Shown: positions 26,111 through 35,798, numbered from the stretch's first letter. The stretch: 64,000 bases of DNA from Ogataea parapolymorpha DL-1 (GCF_000187245.1 NC_027863.1:618735-682734), one strand, 5' to 3'. Program-made: numbers and translations. The notes: a model not told the origin generated them from the sequence alone.

Positions 26111-28603
26111 CTACACACCCTGTAGAAATTTTGGGTCAAAGTCCGACCGCCGCGAAATGTACTGTTTCAGCACGGACTTCTTGAGATATATCAGCTGTCC
26201 CTCGTTGCACAGGTCCTTGAGCAGCTCGGGCTGGCAGGAAAACAGGTTAGTGAGCTCCCGGAGAATGCTGAAGCGCTGCTTCATGTCGTCGAGGCCGTCG
26301 TAGGCGTCGAAAATCGAAATGTAGTGGATCACGTCCTGGGTGAGCACGAGAGAGCCGTTCGAGTTGACACGGAACCGCGTGAAGTGGTTGATGAGCAGCG
26401 TGAGCAGGCTGGCGAGAATGCGGCGGATGGTGTCCATTTTCAGCGTCGGGTTGAAGCCCAGATGGTCGTACAGCGCGCGGAACACTCTGTCGAGGAATTG
26501 GAGCATCTTGTCGCAAGTTTCTGTTCTGTCGATCGTCGGCTGCGTCGCCGGCTGGAAATCGTCCATTGCCTGGCCACTGAGGATGTTTTTCATGTTGCGT
26601 TCGATCAGCTCGAGCAGCTCATCCACAATGATGTTGAGACCAAGCTCGACGTCCTGCAGATACGAGTTGAACATGAGACTGAGTCTGTTTTTGATTTCTG
26701 TGGAGAGAATCAGCGGGTAGAAGAACCGTTTCACCACGATCGACAGCAGGTACACCTGGACGGAAACCAGGCTGATTTGCTCCACGAACTTGAGGTTGAT
26801 CTCGCTGGAGCCGAAGAACGACGCGAGTTTTTGCTGCTGCATCAGAATCCCGTTGTAGTAGAGGTTTTCGAGCTCAATGGCCAGATACGACTGGCCATAG
26901 CTCATGATCAGAATGTCGAACATTTCGAGCGAGTATTCGTTGATTTTCGACGGCACCAGCTCGATGGCTCGCGTGAGAGACTCCACCACGGCCTTGAGGA
27001 TTTTCTCGGCAATCACGAGCGAGACCTCGGACCCATCGCCGGTGTCCTGGTCAAACGAGTCCGACACCACTCGCGCGCCCTGGTCGCTGCCCCCACGCAG
27101 CTTGGTCCGCGTGAACCTGTCTTTGAGTGAGGACGACCGTTCCATGTTTTTGATGAATTTGGAGATGGACGTGAACTTTTTGGACCGCTTGTACGAGAGC
27201 AGTCTTCGAGTCGAGTTTTCGCGCTGTGGAGCGTCCAGAAACACGTCCTGGTCGTATTCTGGTGCCACCGATGTGCTGGCGTCTTTGGAGTGCAGGATTT
27301 TGTTCTCTAGCAGGTGTTTGTTGACCACTTTTTCGTTTTTCTCCTCGAAACGCGCCGTGAACGATCCAATCAGCTCCGAAAGATTCTCTTTCTCCAGGTT
27401 GAAGTAGGCGTCCTTGTCCACATGCTGTTGGAACAGAGCGACGTGGTACTTGTCCAACTCCACGCCTAGGTCCACCTCCTTATCTCCAAAGAAAGCTTTG
27501 AGTCTCTGAGTTAGCTGGTTCACCTGGTTACACAGCAAGTGCAGCACGCGCAAGTTGCACAGCCTCGAGTACGAAGAAGCCACCCGCAGCAGCAGCTGGA
27601 CGCGGTTTCGGATCAGCTCCTTGTAGAACCGATCCACAAACGCCAGCAGCACGGCCCTGGTGTGCTCGAGAAAGATCTGTTGGATTGTCTCGTACTCTGT
27701 CTTCGTGAGAATGTCCTCGATTTCCTGCAGCATCGCCAGCGTGAGACTGTCGAGCTGGTACTGCGAGAAGCTCGGGTCGCACATGTTTTTCCAGAACGTC
27801 GGCTCGACGTTGAGCTCTGTGGACTGGAAGTTGCTGAAGACTGGGTGTTTGTTAATGTAGAACTGCTTGATATTTTCGCCGTCGTTGAACAGAAAAAGCA
27901 GACTCGACAGTTCCTGGAGCCGTCTGTAATTTTTCGAGTTGTCCATCTCGTGGAACTCGTTGAGCAGCTCGATCTCGAACCTATTGCAGTGTTCCTGGAT
28001 CACAGAGAGCGTGGCTTTCGCCTGCGGCAGGTCGTTGCTGGCGAGCTTCGAAGACAGTTTGAGCAGCTGGTTCAACGCCACGGCGCGCCGGCCGCGCGGC
28101 ATCTTGACCAACTCTGACGGGGCCTGTTTTTTGGTGTAGAACTCGTTGTAGCACTTGGTCAGAAAAATCAGCGTCACAGTGTTCTCCTTTAGACTGTTTG
28201 TCTCAGTGAGCTTGTCGCCCAGCGGCCGAATATCGGCGTTAATGCGTCGCACTTTCAGGTCCAGCAGGGCAAACTGCGAATTGAGCTTGCTGGCCTTAGG
28301 AGCGAGCCGCAGCACGTTGGAGAAGTGCTCTGTTTGCTTGACCTCGGCAATTTTCTCGTATTTCGTCTGTTTTGCCAAGCACTCCTCGCTCAGCCGGTTC
28401 AGCTCCTTGACACACGCCTCAAAGGTGCGAATGTACGGCTTGGGGTCCAGCTGATCGAGGGACTGTGCTCCGTCGGAGCCGGCGCGCGAAGACAGTTTCG
28501 CCGCGAGAAACTCGACAAACTCGTGGATCGTGAGCCCGTGCAAGAAATCGTCCAGCGTGAGCAGCCGTTTAGTCTCGTCGTCCAGTTGGAACAGCGACGT
28601 CAT
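26111..28603 (-). CDS. SEC10: Exocyst subunit Sec10
   Basis: 830 residues (871 in S. cerevisiae). The start at 28603 gives MTSLFQLDDETKRLLTLDDF then LHGLTIHEFVEFLA, collinear with the yeast Sec10 N-terminus (MNSLYELDP...NFLGGLTVNEFVQ). The frame stays open upstream to 28681 but the extra 26 residues are not conserved. The rest is helical with coiled coils near residues 50-130 and a long CATCHR-type rod; an SSSLKDRFTRTKLRG loop is likely disordered. Role: tethering of secretory vesicles at the plasma membrane as part of the exocyst. Confidence 0.92.
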   Translation of the reverse strand: MTSLFQLDDETKRLLTLDDFLHGLTIHEFVEFLAAKLSSRAGSDGAQSLDQLDPKPYIRTFEACVKELNRLSEECLAKQTKYEKIAEVKQTEHFSNVLRLAPKASKLNSQFALLDLKVRRINADIRPLGDKLTETNSLKENTVTLIFLTKCYNEFYTKKQAPSELVKMPRGRRAVALNQLLKLSSKLASNDLPQAKATLSVIQEHCNRFEIELLNEFHEMDNSKNYRRLQELSSLLFLFNDGENIKQFYINKHPVFSNFQSTELNVEPTFWKNMCDPSFSQYQLDSLTLAMLQEIEDILTKTEYETIQQIFLEHTRAVLLAFVDRFYKELIRNRVQLLLRVASSYSRLCNLRVLHLLCNQVNQLTQRLKAFFGDKEVDLGVELDKYHVALFQQHVDKDAYFNLEKENLSELIGSFTARFEEKNEKVVNKHLLENKILHSKDASTSVAPEYDQDVFLDAPQRENSTRRLLSYKRSKKFTSISKFIKNMERSSSLKDRFTRTKLRGGSDQGARVVSDSFDQDTGDGSEVSLVIAEKILKAVVESLTRAIELVPSKINEYSLEMFDILIMSYGQSYLAIELENLYYNGILMQQQKLASFFGSSEINLKFVEQISLVSVQVYLLSIVVKRFFYPLILSTEIKNRLSLMFNSYLQDVELGLNIIVDELLELIERNMKNILSGQAMDDFQPATQPTIDRTETCDKMLQFLDRVFRALYDHLGFNPTLKMDTIRRILASLLTLLINHFTRFRVNSNGSLVLTQDVIHYISIFDAYDGLDDMKQRFSILRELTNLFSCQPELLKDLCNEGQLIYLKKSVLKQYISRRSDFDPKFLQGV

Positions 28604-28916
28604 GGGAGTCTTGTTTACAAAACGACGGAGGCCAATTTTTTGCGTCGATCGGCGGATCTGGAAAATCCAACACCCTTGCACCAGACGACGACGGCCTCGG
28701 CAGAAGGACAGATCTGTCCGTTAGCGCTGATGCAGGCTACCGAGCCAACGGGTATCACGACCAGCGTTGGTAGTCTATAGTGCCTGTCCCAACACCGTCA
28801 CCGGGATCTGCACAAAACTGCCAAATCTGTATCTTATTGTATATGCTGAAATTGCGAGAAAAATCGGTTGCAAATATATATATAGCCGAGCCCCTTCATT
28901 CCAGCTCACCCCATCC
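28604..28916. promoter_or_regulatory. Divergent promoter region SEC10 / GST-like gene
   Basis: 313 bp. It holds a TATA-like tract TATATATATA at 28875-28884, 32 bp before the ATG of the plus-strand gene. No other feature was recognised; in-frame extensions of both genes into this region look non-coding. Confidence 0.5.
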
Positions 28917-29552
28917 ATGTCAGGAGTTATTTACTGCTTGCCAGGCTCTCCAAGAAGCTCGATTTTCCCCCAGTTGATCAAGTACACCGGGCTTGACATC
29001 GAGGTCAAAGACCCTTCTGCTGCGTGTTTTGCCGAAAACTTCCCGCTGAAAAAGTGTCCTGCATACAGACAAAACGACGGCTTCAAACTCACCGAGACCC
29101 TCGCCATCCTCAAATACCTTGTGGACCAGGCACCTGAAAAATACAACTGGTTCGGGAAAACCAAGCAGGACGAAGCCAAGGTCTGGCAGTGGCTGTCGTT
29201 CATCAACAGCGACTATGTGAACGCTCTGTGCGACTGGGCATTGCCTGCCTTTGGCGTGCTTCCGTACGACAAGGAGAAGATCGACAGAGGCGTCGCTAGT
29301 CTCGAAAAGCTCACGCCTCTGTTGGAAGACCAGCTACAGAAGACTAAGTATCTTGTCGGCGACGAGGCCACTCTCGCCGATATCTACGCGATCCAATCGG
29401 TGAAAATCAGCTACGGCAGTCTGTGGGAAGAGTCGTGGGTCAAGAAGCACCCAGGAATCGCCAGATGGGTCGAGCAGTTGAAGGAGGACCCGATTGTTGG
29501 CGAGGATTTGAAGAATCTCAAGCCAGCTGCCAAGGCTGTTCTGGGACAGTAG
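28917..29552 (+). CDS. Stand-alone GST-fold protein, eEF1B-gamma N-terminal type
   Basis: 211 residues comprising a thioredoxin-like N-domain (FPQLIKYTGLDIEVKDPS; cis-Pro region FKLTETLAILKYLVDQ) and an all-helical C-domain (KYLVGDEATLADIYAIQS, the N-capping box/hydrophobic staple of GSTs). The overall pattern is that of the GST-like N-terminal half of translation factor eEF1B-gamma (Tef4/Cam1), but the C-terminal EF1G domain is absent. It may be a glutathione transferase or a free eEF1Bg-like scaffold. The start at 28917 follows a TATA tract and gives a clean N-terminus; the upstream open frame (to 28767) is promoter. Confidence 0.8.
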   Translation: MSGVIYCLPGSPRSSIFPQLIKYTGLDIEVKDPSAACFAENFPLKKCPAYRQNDGFKLTETLAILKYLVDQAPEKYNWFGKTKQDEAKVWQWLSFINSDYVNALCDWALPAFGVLPYDKEKIDRGVASLEKLTPLLEDQLQKTKYLVGDEATLADIYAIQSVKISYGSLWEESWVKKHPGIARWVEQLKEDPIVGEDLKNLKPAAKAVLGQ

Positions 29553-30350
29553 GGCTGGCAATGCCAGACTCACCACGGCCGTGCCTAAGATAGACTAGAC
29601 CTACCTATATAGCATAAACCTAGATTTGAATGCGCCACAGAGTACTCCGGCCCGAGCTATCGATGCTGTTTTTTGGAAACAGCCACGTTCTGCAGCTGGA
29701 TATGCACGAATTAGGATTAGGGAAATTCGTGGCTGATGCGTTTCTCGGCTGACGTAATAATCAGCCGAATATCTAATTTAGGACAACCCCCACGTTTTCA
29801 CGTCATAACCTTATATCGTCGGAGTAGCCGAGGGGGTGGCCTCCAGCGTACCGTAGCAGCTGTCCATAGGGCCTAGGACCGCCTTTTGTATTTTAGCGAT
29901 TGCCAGAACCCGTTTGCGCCCCTATCTAGACCCACGTTTCTCTGGTGTCCATGTACATATTCCTGACCACTTTTCATCTTGGCTCTGCAAGAATTGGACG
30001 TACCATTTCTTTAAGATAACCATGCAGAAACAGCAATAGTGGGGGACTCCAGACGAGAGAGAGGAGGTCCTTGGCTCGCTGGGCCTCGAAGAAGTGCCAA
30101 CCAGCACTGCTCCTCCCCTATAGGACACTGTAGTCGTGTTATCAAATATTATCAAAAATGTTGAATTAGGGCCCTAAATATCAACTAAAAAAAAGAAATG
30201 CGAATATGAGTTGATTGCAAATACAGTCTTGGCAGAGACTCCACAGCACACAGGTATATAAACAGGCCGTCCCCGCATGTGATTACCAGAATCTTCTCAA
30301 ATTGGAACTTGAGATCAAGCTACTAGATAATATAGTTATAGATAGCTACC
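29553..30350 (+). promoter_or_regulatory. ENA1 upstream region with pH- and salt-type elements
   Basis: About 800 bp without a real ORF. Elements seen: a perfect 8+8 inverted repeat with 8-nt spacer at 29745-29768 that contains TGACGTAA (29750-29757), a second TGACGT core on the minus strand at 29800-29805, three CTTGGC (= GCCAAG on the minus strand, the PacC/Rim101 core) at 29978-29983, 30070-30075 and 30228-30233, and a TATA box at 30255-30262. In S. cerevisiae ENA1 is controlled by CRE/Sko1, calcineurin-Crz1 and Rim101-Nrg1; assigning factors here is inference. The 3' flank of the GST-like gene occupies the first part. Confidence 0.55.
30255..30262 (+). promoter_or_regulatory. TATA box of ENA1
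   Basis: TATATAAA, 88 bp upstream of the ATG, consistent with a regulated, TATA-dependent stress promoter. Confidence 0.65.
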
Positions 30351-33300
30351 ATGCCCACGGACAGAAACGAACAAGCAAAAGTGTCTGCTACGACACATAC
30401 AGAAATTTCCAGAGAATCCAGCAGCGACGAGAGCGCGATTGCGTTCTATCGTCTGGCCGGAGAAAACGTGGTGAAGTATTTTGGAACCCATGCCGTGAAT
30501 GGGCTGAGCAGCTCGAAAGCCAAGGAAATGCTCGCTAAGTATGGTCCTAATTCTCTAGGCGATTCTGGCAAGATTAACTACGGTAAAATACTGGCGCACC
30601 AGGTGTTCAACGCCATGATTCTCGTCTTGATAATCTCCATGATCATTGCTCTGGCCATCCAGGATTGGATTTCCGGAGGAGTCATCGGCTTTGTCGTGCT
30701 CCTCAACATCTCGGTCGGGTTCATCCAGGAGATGAAGGCCGAGAAAACCATGAACTCGCTCAAGAGTCTCTCTTCGCCGTCTGCTCACGTGACCAGAGAC
30801 GACGACGACCACACGATCCCGACAGAGGAGGTTGTTCCGGGCGACATTGTGCACATCAGGGTGGGCGACACGATTCCTGCGGACTTGCGGCTGATCGACT
30901 CGATGAATCTCGAGACCGACGAGGCGCTGCTGACCGGCGAGTCGCTGCCAATCCCCAAGGACCACACCGTCGTGTTTGCAGACGAGTCTGTTCCTGTTCC
31001 TCTTGGCGACAGGTGCAACATGGCGTACAGCTCCTCTGTGGTGAGCAAGGGCCGTGGTACTGGAGTTGTCGTTGCCACTGGGCTCAACACCGAAATTGGT
31101 AAAATCGCCAAATCTTTGCAAGGAGACAAATCCTTCATTCGCAAGGTGGAGAAGAATCCGAAGGACGGCTCGAAGCCGAAGAAAACCGCGTATGTGACGG
31201 CGTGTTTCGGCACCATCAAGGACGTGGCGGCGAATTTCCTGGGCGTGGCCAGCGGCACGCCGTTGCAAATCAAGCTTTCGTGGCTGGCCATTGTACTTTT
31301 CTGGATTGCTGTGGTGTTCGCCATCGTGGTGATGGCCTCGCAGAAATTCCGCGTCAACAAGGAGGTGGCCATCTACGCCATCTGTGTGGCGTTGTCGATG
31401 ATTCCGTCCGCCCTGATTGTGGTTTTGACCATCACCATGGCCGTGGGGGCCCAGGTGATGGTTTCGAGAAACGTCATTGTGAGAAACTTGGACTCTTTGG
31501 AAGCGCTGGGTGGTATTAACGATATCTGCTCCGACAAAACAGGTACTTTGACGCAGGGCCGGATGATTGCCAAAAAAGTGTGGATTCCCAATGTTGGCAC
31601 ATATTCCTTGGAAGGGTCGAACGAGCCGTACAATCCGAATCAGGGCACGCTCAGTTTCTGCAAATATTCTCCAAAGTTCGTCAAGGAGAGCGACGAGTAC
31701 GTTCCTCCCGAGAAAGAGCTGCCCGAGCCGGCCCCAGCCAACTTTGCGAAATTCTGTCTGACGGCAGGACTCGCCAACATCGCCATCGTGAACAGCTATG
31801 AGAACCCGGAAACGGGTAAAACTGAGTGGAAGGCACATGGCGACCCAACGGAGATCGCCATTCGCGTGTTCACGAGCAGAATCCCCGGCTACACGAAGGA
31901 CGAGCTGGCTGAAAAATACGACCATATCAACGAATTCCCGTTCGACTCGTCCATCAAACGGATGTCTGCGATCTACCGCAGCAAGGAGACGGGCGAAGTG
32001 AAGGTGTACTCTAAAGGAGCGGTCGAAAGATTGCTTAAATGCTGCAAATACTGGCACTCTTTCAACGACAAGGAGTATGACAGTCTCCGCGACAGCCAGG
32101 AGCTCCGGCCGCTAACGGAAGAGGACATTGCACGCATCGAGGACCAGATGGAAGTGCTCTCTAGAGAGGGACTGCGTGTGCTGGCGTTTGCGTACAAGGA
32201 CATCACCAACGACGAGAATATCTCGCTAGAAACAGACAACCGGGAGCAGATCGAGTCGGACCTGATTTTCCAGGGTCTGGTTGGAATCTACGACCCGCCA
32301 AGAAACGAAACGTCCAGATCCGTCAAGCTGTGCCACCAGGCCGGAATCAACGTCAGAATGCTGACGGGAGACCATCCCGGCACCGCCAAAGCCATTGCTC
32401 AGGACGTTGGCATTGTGCCGCGTAATCTGCACCACTACGCCGAAGACGTTGTTCGGGTGATGATCATGACGGCTCACGAGTTTGACAAATTGAGCGACAG
32501 CGAGATCGACGAGCTGCCTGTGCTGCCATTGGTTATTGCGCGATGTGCTCCCCAGACAAAGGTCAGAATGATTGAGGCCCTGCACCGCCGCAACAAGTAC
32601 GTGGCGATGACCGGAGACGGAGTCAACGACTCGCCGTCGTTGAAAAAGGCCGATGTCGGTGTGGCCATGGGAATGAACGGGTCCGATGTTGCCAAGGACG
32701 CTTCCGACATTGTTCTCACAGACGACAATTTTGCCTCCATCTTGAACGCCATTGAGGAAGGCCGCAGAATGTCGGCCAACATCCAGAAGTTCGTGCTGCA
32801 GCTGCTCGCCGAAAACGTTGCCCAGGCCATTTTCCTCCTCATTGGCCTGGCGTTCATGGACAGCTCCGGCTACTCGGTGTTCCCGCTGTCTCCAGTGGAG
32901 ATTCTGTTCATTCTGGTCGTTACCAGTTCGTTCCCAGCGTTTGGTCTGGGAGTGCAGAAGGCCGCGCCCGACGTGCTGGAAAAAAAGCCAAACTCCACCA
33001 TTTTCACCACCCAGGTGCTCACCGACATGATGGTCTACGGCATCTGGATGGCCGCGTGCTGTCTGTTCGCGTTTGTCGTCGTCGTCTGGGGACACGGCGA
33101 CGGGTATCTTGGAATTGACTGCAATGCGACGAGCTCTGGCGCCGAGCACTGCGATTTGGTGTACAGGGCTCGTTCGACCGCTTTTGCAACCATGACATGG
33201 TGCGCCTTAATTTTAGCATGGGAGTGCATCCATCCGTTGAACTCGCTGTTCCGCATGACAAAGGAGACCGATCACCCATGGTGGAAGCAGACGGCGATCG

Positions 33301-33626
33301 ACCTGTACGAGAACAAGTTCCTTTTCTGGTCGATCGTGGGCGGCTTTGTTGCGGTTTTCCCTGTTGTTTATATCCCGGTGATTAACAGCGAGGTGTTTTT
33401 GCATTCTGGCATCTCCTGGGAGTGGGGCGTGGCGTTTGGGTGCACTGGGCTGTACCTGCTGGGCTCAGAGCTCTGGAAATGGATCAAGAGGGTGTACCTT
33501 AGAAGAAGAGAGTACGAAAGAGCCAAGAACCCAGAGGCAGAGCTGGAGAAGTCTCCCGACATCTTTGAAAAGTACGCGTCGCTCTCTAGGGCCAGCACGA
33601 TGGATCACAGCACTTTGATCGTCTGA
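30351..33626 (+). CDS. ENA1: P-type Na+/Li+ (K+) efflux ATPase (Ena1, type IID)
   Basis: 1091 residues, the family length. It pumps Na+, Li+ or K+ out across the plasma membrane using ATP. Motifs: EALLTGES actuator loop, phosphorylation site CSDKTGTLT (Asp about residue 395), KGAVERLLKCC nucleotide-binding region, RMLTGDHPGTAKAIA, and the hinge MTGDGVNDSPSLKKADVGVAMG. About ten hydrophobic segments fit P-type topology, including FNAMILVLIISMIIALAI, IVLFWIAVVFAIVVM and the cluster after residue 815. Two CTG codons encode the invariant LL of EALLTGE, showing standard CUG decoding. The long upstream region suggests strong regulation. Confidence 0.95.
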   Translation: MPTDRNEQAKVSATTHTEISRESSSDESAIAFYRLAGENVVKYFGTHAVNGLSSSKAKEMLAKYGPNSLGDSGKINYGKILAHQVFNAMILVLIISMIIALAIQDWISGGVIGFVVLLNISVGFIQEMKAEKTMNSLKSLSSPSAHVTRDDDDHTIPTEEVVPGDIVHIRVGDTIPADLRLIDSMNLETDEALLTGESLPIPKDHTVVFADESVPVPLGDRCNMAYSSSVVSKGRGTGVVVATGLNTEIGKIAKSLQGDKSFIRKVEKNPKDGSKPKKTAYVTACFGTIKDVAANFLGVASGTPLQIKLSWLAIVLFWIAVVFAIVVMASQKFRVNKEVAIYAICVALSMIPSALIVVLTITMAVGAQVMVSRNVIVRNLDSLEALGGINDICSDKTGTLTQGRMIAKKVWIPNVGTYSLEGSNEPYNPNQGTLSFCKYSPKFVKESDEYVPPEKELPEPAPANFAKFCLTAGLANIAIVNSYENPETGKTEWKAHGDPTEIAIRVFTSRIPGYTKDELAEKYDHINEFPFDSSIKRMSAIYRSKETGEVKVYSKGAVERLLKCCKYWHSFNDKEYDSLRDSQELRPLTEEDIARIEDQMEVLSREGLRVLAFAYKDITNDENISLETDNREQIESDLIFQGLVGIYDPPRNETSRSVKLCHQAGINVRMLTGDHPGTAKAIAQDVGIVPRNLHHYAEDVVRVMIMTAHEFDKLSDSEIDELPVLPLVIARCAPQTKVRMIEALHRRNKYVAMTGDGVNDSPSLKKADVGVAMGMNGSDVAKDASDIVLTDDNFASILNAIEEGRRMSANIQKFVLQLLAENVAQAIFLLIGLAFMDSSGYSVFPLSPVEILFILVVTSSFPAFGLGVQKAAPDVLEKKPNSTIFTTQVLTDMMVYGIWMAACCLFAFVVVVWGHGDGYLGIDCNATSSGAEHCDLVYRARSTAFATMTWCALILAWECIHPLNSLFRMTKETDHPWWKQTAIDLYENKFLFWSIVGGFVAVFPVVYIPVINSEVFLHSGISWEWGVAFGCTGLYLLGSELWKWIKRVYLRRREYERAKNPEAELEKSPDIFEKYASLSRASTMDHSTLIV

Positions 33627-33845
33627 GCCAGCGATAATGCGCTTGGTAATTTATATTGTTTAATGCCTGCATTTAAATAAAATAATGCTTTTTTATTTCA
33701 TTTTAAATTTCTTCTGCGTTGGGAAGAAATCGTGGAGAAGTCCCAAAAAATTAAAAACGTTTTTTAATACGTAGCAGAAAAAAATAACAAAAAAAAACCG
33801 TGGCCTTTTAGCATCCGTTTTCATCTCCAACACATTTATTCATCG

Positions 33846-34589
33846 ATGGGGGGTCCTGCATTGGACCAACTTCTGACCCCAGAAGACAGCCGGAGATCCA
33901 GGAAGCTGAGGATACAGGTGGACTGCCGCGAGAGAGACGTGCTGGCGTCCTTGAGCCTGCTATGTGTCATAATCTTGCAGGAGTGTTTTCGCACCAGCGC
34001 CAACCTGAACCGGTTTGTCGCCGAGGTACTAAAACGGTCGCGCAGCAGCAACTCTGTTCTTCATGTGACGATGTACTATCTGCTCGAAGTGTACGCTCAG
34101 AGACAACAACAACTATATTTATACCCGGGGCTCAGCTCTGTGACCTGTCCTAAACGATGTTTTCTGACCTGCCTAATTTTGGCCTCAAAGTATCTGCAGG
34201 ACCAGAACTACACGCTCACCACATGGAGCAAGATCACAGGCCTGAGTGTCGACGAGTTACAGACGAACGAACGAAAGATCTTGGATTTGCTACGTTACAA
34301 GCTGCATATCAAGGAGACCGAGTACAAGCGGCTTTGTGAGTTTACGCGCGGCTGCGAGAAGCAGCTCGCCGCGGACAAGACCAGAGCCGCCGCCCCCAGT
34401 CTGCTCACGCCTCCTTCTTCGCCCAGAGAGTGTCGAGACGACGAGTTTCTCGGCTGGCGCGCGACGCAGAGTCCGGACTCCACCCTCGGTGTTGAGACAC
34501 GGACCGCCTTGGCGCGCGCCATCGAGCAATTTGTCGAGTTCCATGCCACGGAGCACGACGCCACGGGCCACGATATTGCGCTTATTTAA
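33846..34589 (+). CDS. PCL5: Pho85-type (Pcl) cyclin, Pcl5-like
   Basis: 247 residues with a PCL-type cyclin box (about residues 40-165): VTMYYLLEVYAQ, CPKRCFLTCLILASKYLQDQNYTLTTWSKITGL and NERKILDLLRYKLHI. A C-terminal Ser/Pro-rich tail (LLTPPSSPRE) looks phosphorylatable and is possibly a degron. The size and the CPKRCFL-type box are closest to Pcl5 (229 residues), which directs Pho85 to phosphorylate Gcn4. The exact Pcl class is not certain, and I saw no Gcn4 site (TGACTCA) in the 219-bp upstream region. It converges on CDC1 with 24 bp between stops. Confidence 0.7.
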   Translation: MGGPALDQLLTPEDSRRSRKLRIQVDCRERDVLASLSLLCVIILQECFRTSANLNRFVAEVLKRSRSSNSVLHVTMYYLLEVYAQRQQQLYLYPGLSSVTCPKRCFLTCLILASKYLQDQNYTLTTWSKITGLSVDELQTNERKILDLLRYKLHIKETEYKRLCEFTRGCEKQLAADKTRAAAPSLLTPPSSPRECRDDEFLGWRATQSPDSTLGVETRTALARAIEQFVEFHATEHDATGHDIALI

Positions 34590-34613
34590 TGCCTTTTATT
34601 AATTAACATTATT

Positions 34614-35798
34614 TTATTTAATTATCCAGTACATGAATGTCACCGCAGCGAATTCTATTGCTGTGTACCGCAGCAGCCGCGGAAAGTCCACCTTCACACC
34701 TCCGCGTCTGTCTGTGAAGCTCCACAGCAACCACAGCCCGTTTGCAACGGCCGCTGCCACGTACGCAACAATGTCCCGGAACGGCCGTCCGAGGTAGCAC
34801 AGCGAGTACGTCACGGCGGCGTCTCCTCCGGCCTCGCCGATGCTGAGCAGCTCGACGGCGGGGAATTTGATGCCCATCGCAAGAGAAAACGATTTCACCG
34901 ACACCTCCACGGCCTCACCCGTGGTGTATTTGTGCACCACCTCGCAGTAGTCATGGTCATCTCCGCTGAAAATGTAGTCCGGTCGGATCTTCTCCAGAAT
35001 CTCCTGCGACAACGACGGGTCAATCACCGTCTGGTATTGGTGGCCCTTGATGACGGGAAATTTTCCGCTCTCTCGATTTTTCCCGCACGGCTGCTCGTGC
35101 GGGTCCCTGTACAGCGGCACATGGTGGAAAAGAATCCGGGGTTGCATTTTTGGCTCGCGGCCTACTTCCTCCAACAAACGGCGTGCATCGCCATAAATCG
35201 CCTCTTCTTGCGTATTCGACAGCGAGATGGTGTCCAGAAAGATCAGCTCGTGGCCCTTGCGGGCGATTCGTTGATTCGGCTTGCCAAAATATGCCTCGAA
35301 CCTCTGCAGCGACGGCAACTTGACACCGTCTCCGTAGCCAATGTCGTGGTTCCCTGGCACCAACGTCAGCGTCTCTGTGTTATCGGGCAAAAAAATGCGC
35401 TTAAACCGTTTCAGCTCGCGCGCATAGTATTCATCGGTGCTCGAACGGCCGTTGTCCATCAGGTCTCCCAGAAAAAAAACCGCCTCAGGACGCAAATGAG
35501 CCAGCAACGAACGGTAGTTCCGCCGCATATAGTCGTCTGCGGTGATTTGCGACAGCTTCAGCAGCGGCCAGGGCCGGCCTGGGTACGTGTGGTTGTCGAT
35601 CAGCTGCGGATCTGCCACCAGAAGAACGCGGTAGTCCGTGGCAGAGCCGGGGAAGCTGCACATGAGCGAGTGCAGCCAGACGTCAATCCTGGTGAACCAG
35701 TGAAAAAGCAGCATCCAGAGTCCAAGCACCACTGACACACTTCTGGCAGAGGCCTTGGGCGGCCGGAATGCCAGGAGGGCAGAGAATCGGAGTCGCAT
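34614..35798 (-). CDS. CDC1: Cdc1/Ted1-type Mn2+ phosphodiesterase (GPI remodelling)
   Basis: 394 residues. A metallophosphoesterase domain is framed by ADPQLID, FFLGDLMDNGR, VPGNHDIGYG, LFHHVPLYRD and FSGDDHDYCE, which supply the two-metal site. A hydrophobic N-terminal segment (about 15-35, VSVVLGLWMLLFHWF) and C-terminal segments (DIVAYVAAAVANGLWLLW; YTAIEFAAVTFMYWII) anchor it in the ER. Family role: removal of ethanolamine phosphate from GPI anchor mannose (Cdc1 on Man1, Ted1 on Man2); I favour Cdc1 but cannot exclude Ted1. The ATG at 35798 is chosen because upstream residues are low-complexity Lys/Ile from promoter sequence. It lies 52 bp from the divergent gene. Confidence 0.78.
   Translation of the reverse strand: MRLRFSALLAFRPPKASARSVSVVLGLWMLLFHWFTRIDVWLHSLMCSFPGSATDYRVLLVADPQLIDNHTYPGRPWPLLKLSQITADDYMRRNYRSLLAHLRPEAVFFLGDLMDNGRSSTDEYYARELKRFKRIFLPDNTETLTLVPGNHDIGYGDGVKLPSLQRFEAYFGKPNQRIARKGHELIFLDTISLSNTQEEAIYGDARRLLEEVGREPKMQPRILFHHVPLYRDPHEQPCGKNRESGKFPVIKGHQYQTVIDPSLSQEILEKIRPDYIFSGDDHDYCEVVHKYTTGEAVEVSVKSFSLAMGIKFPAVELLSIGEAGGDAAVTYSLCYLGRPFRDIVAYVAAAVANGLWLLWSFTDRRGGVKVDFPRLLRYTAIEFAAVTFMYWIIK

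Noticed and set aside
30555..32057. 500-codon antisense ORF inside ENA1
   Set aside because: His/Arg/Asn-rich shadow of a highly conserved pump; no family features.
33627..33845. Possible Gcn4 control of the Pcl5-like cyclin
   Set aside because: No TGACTCA or close variant is present in the 219-bp upstream region.
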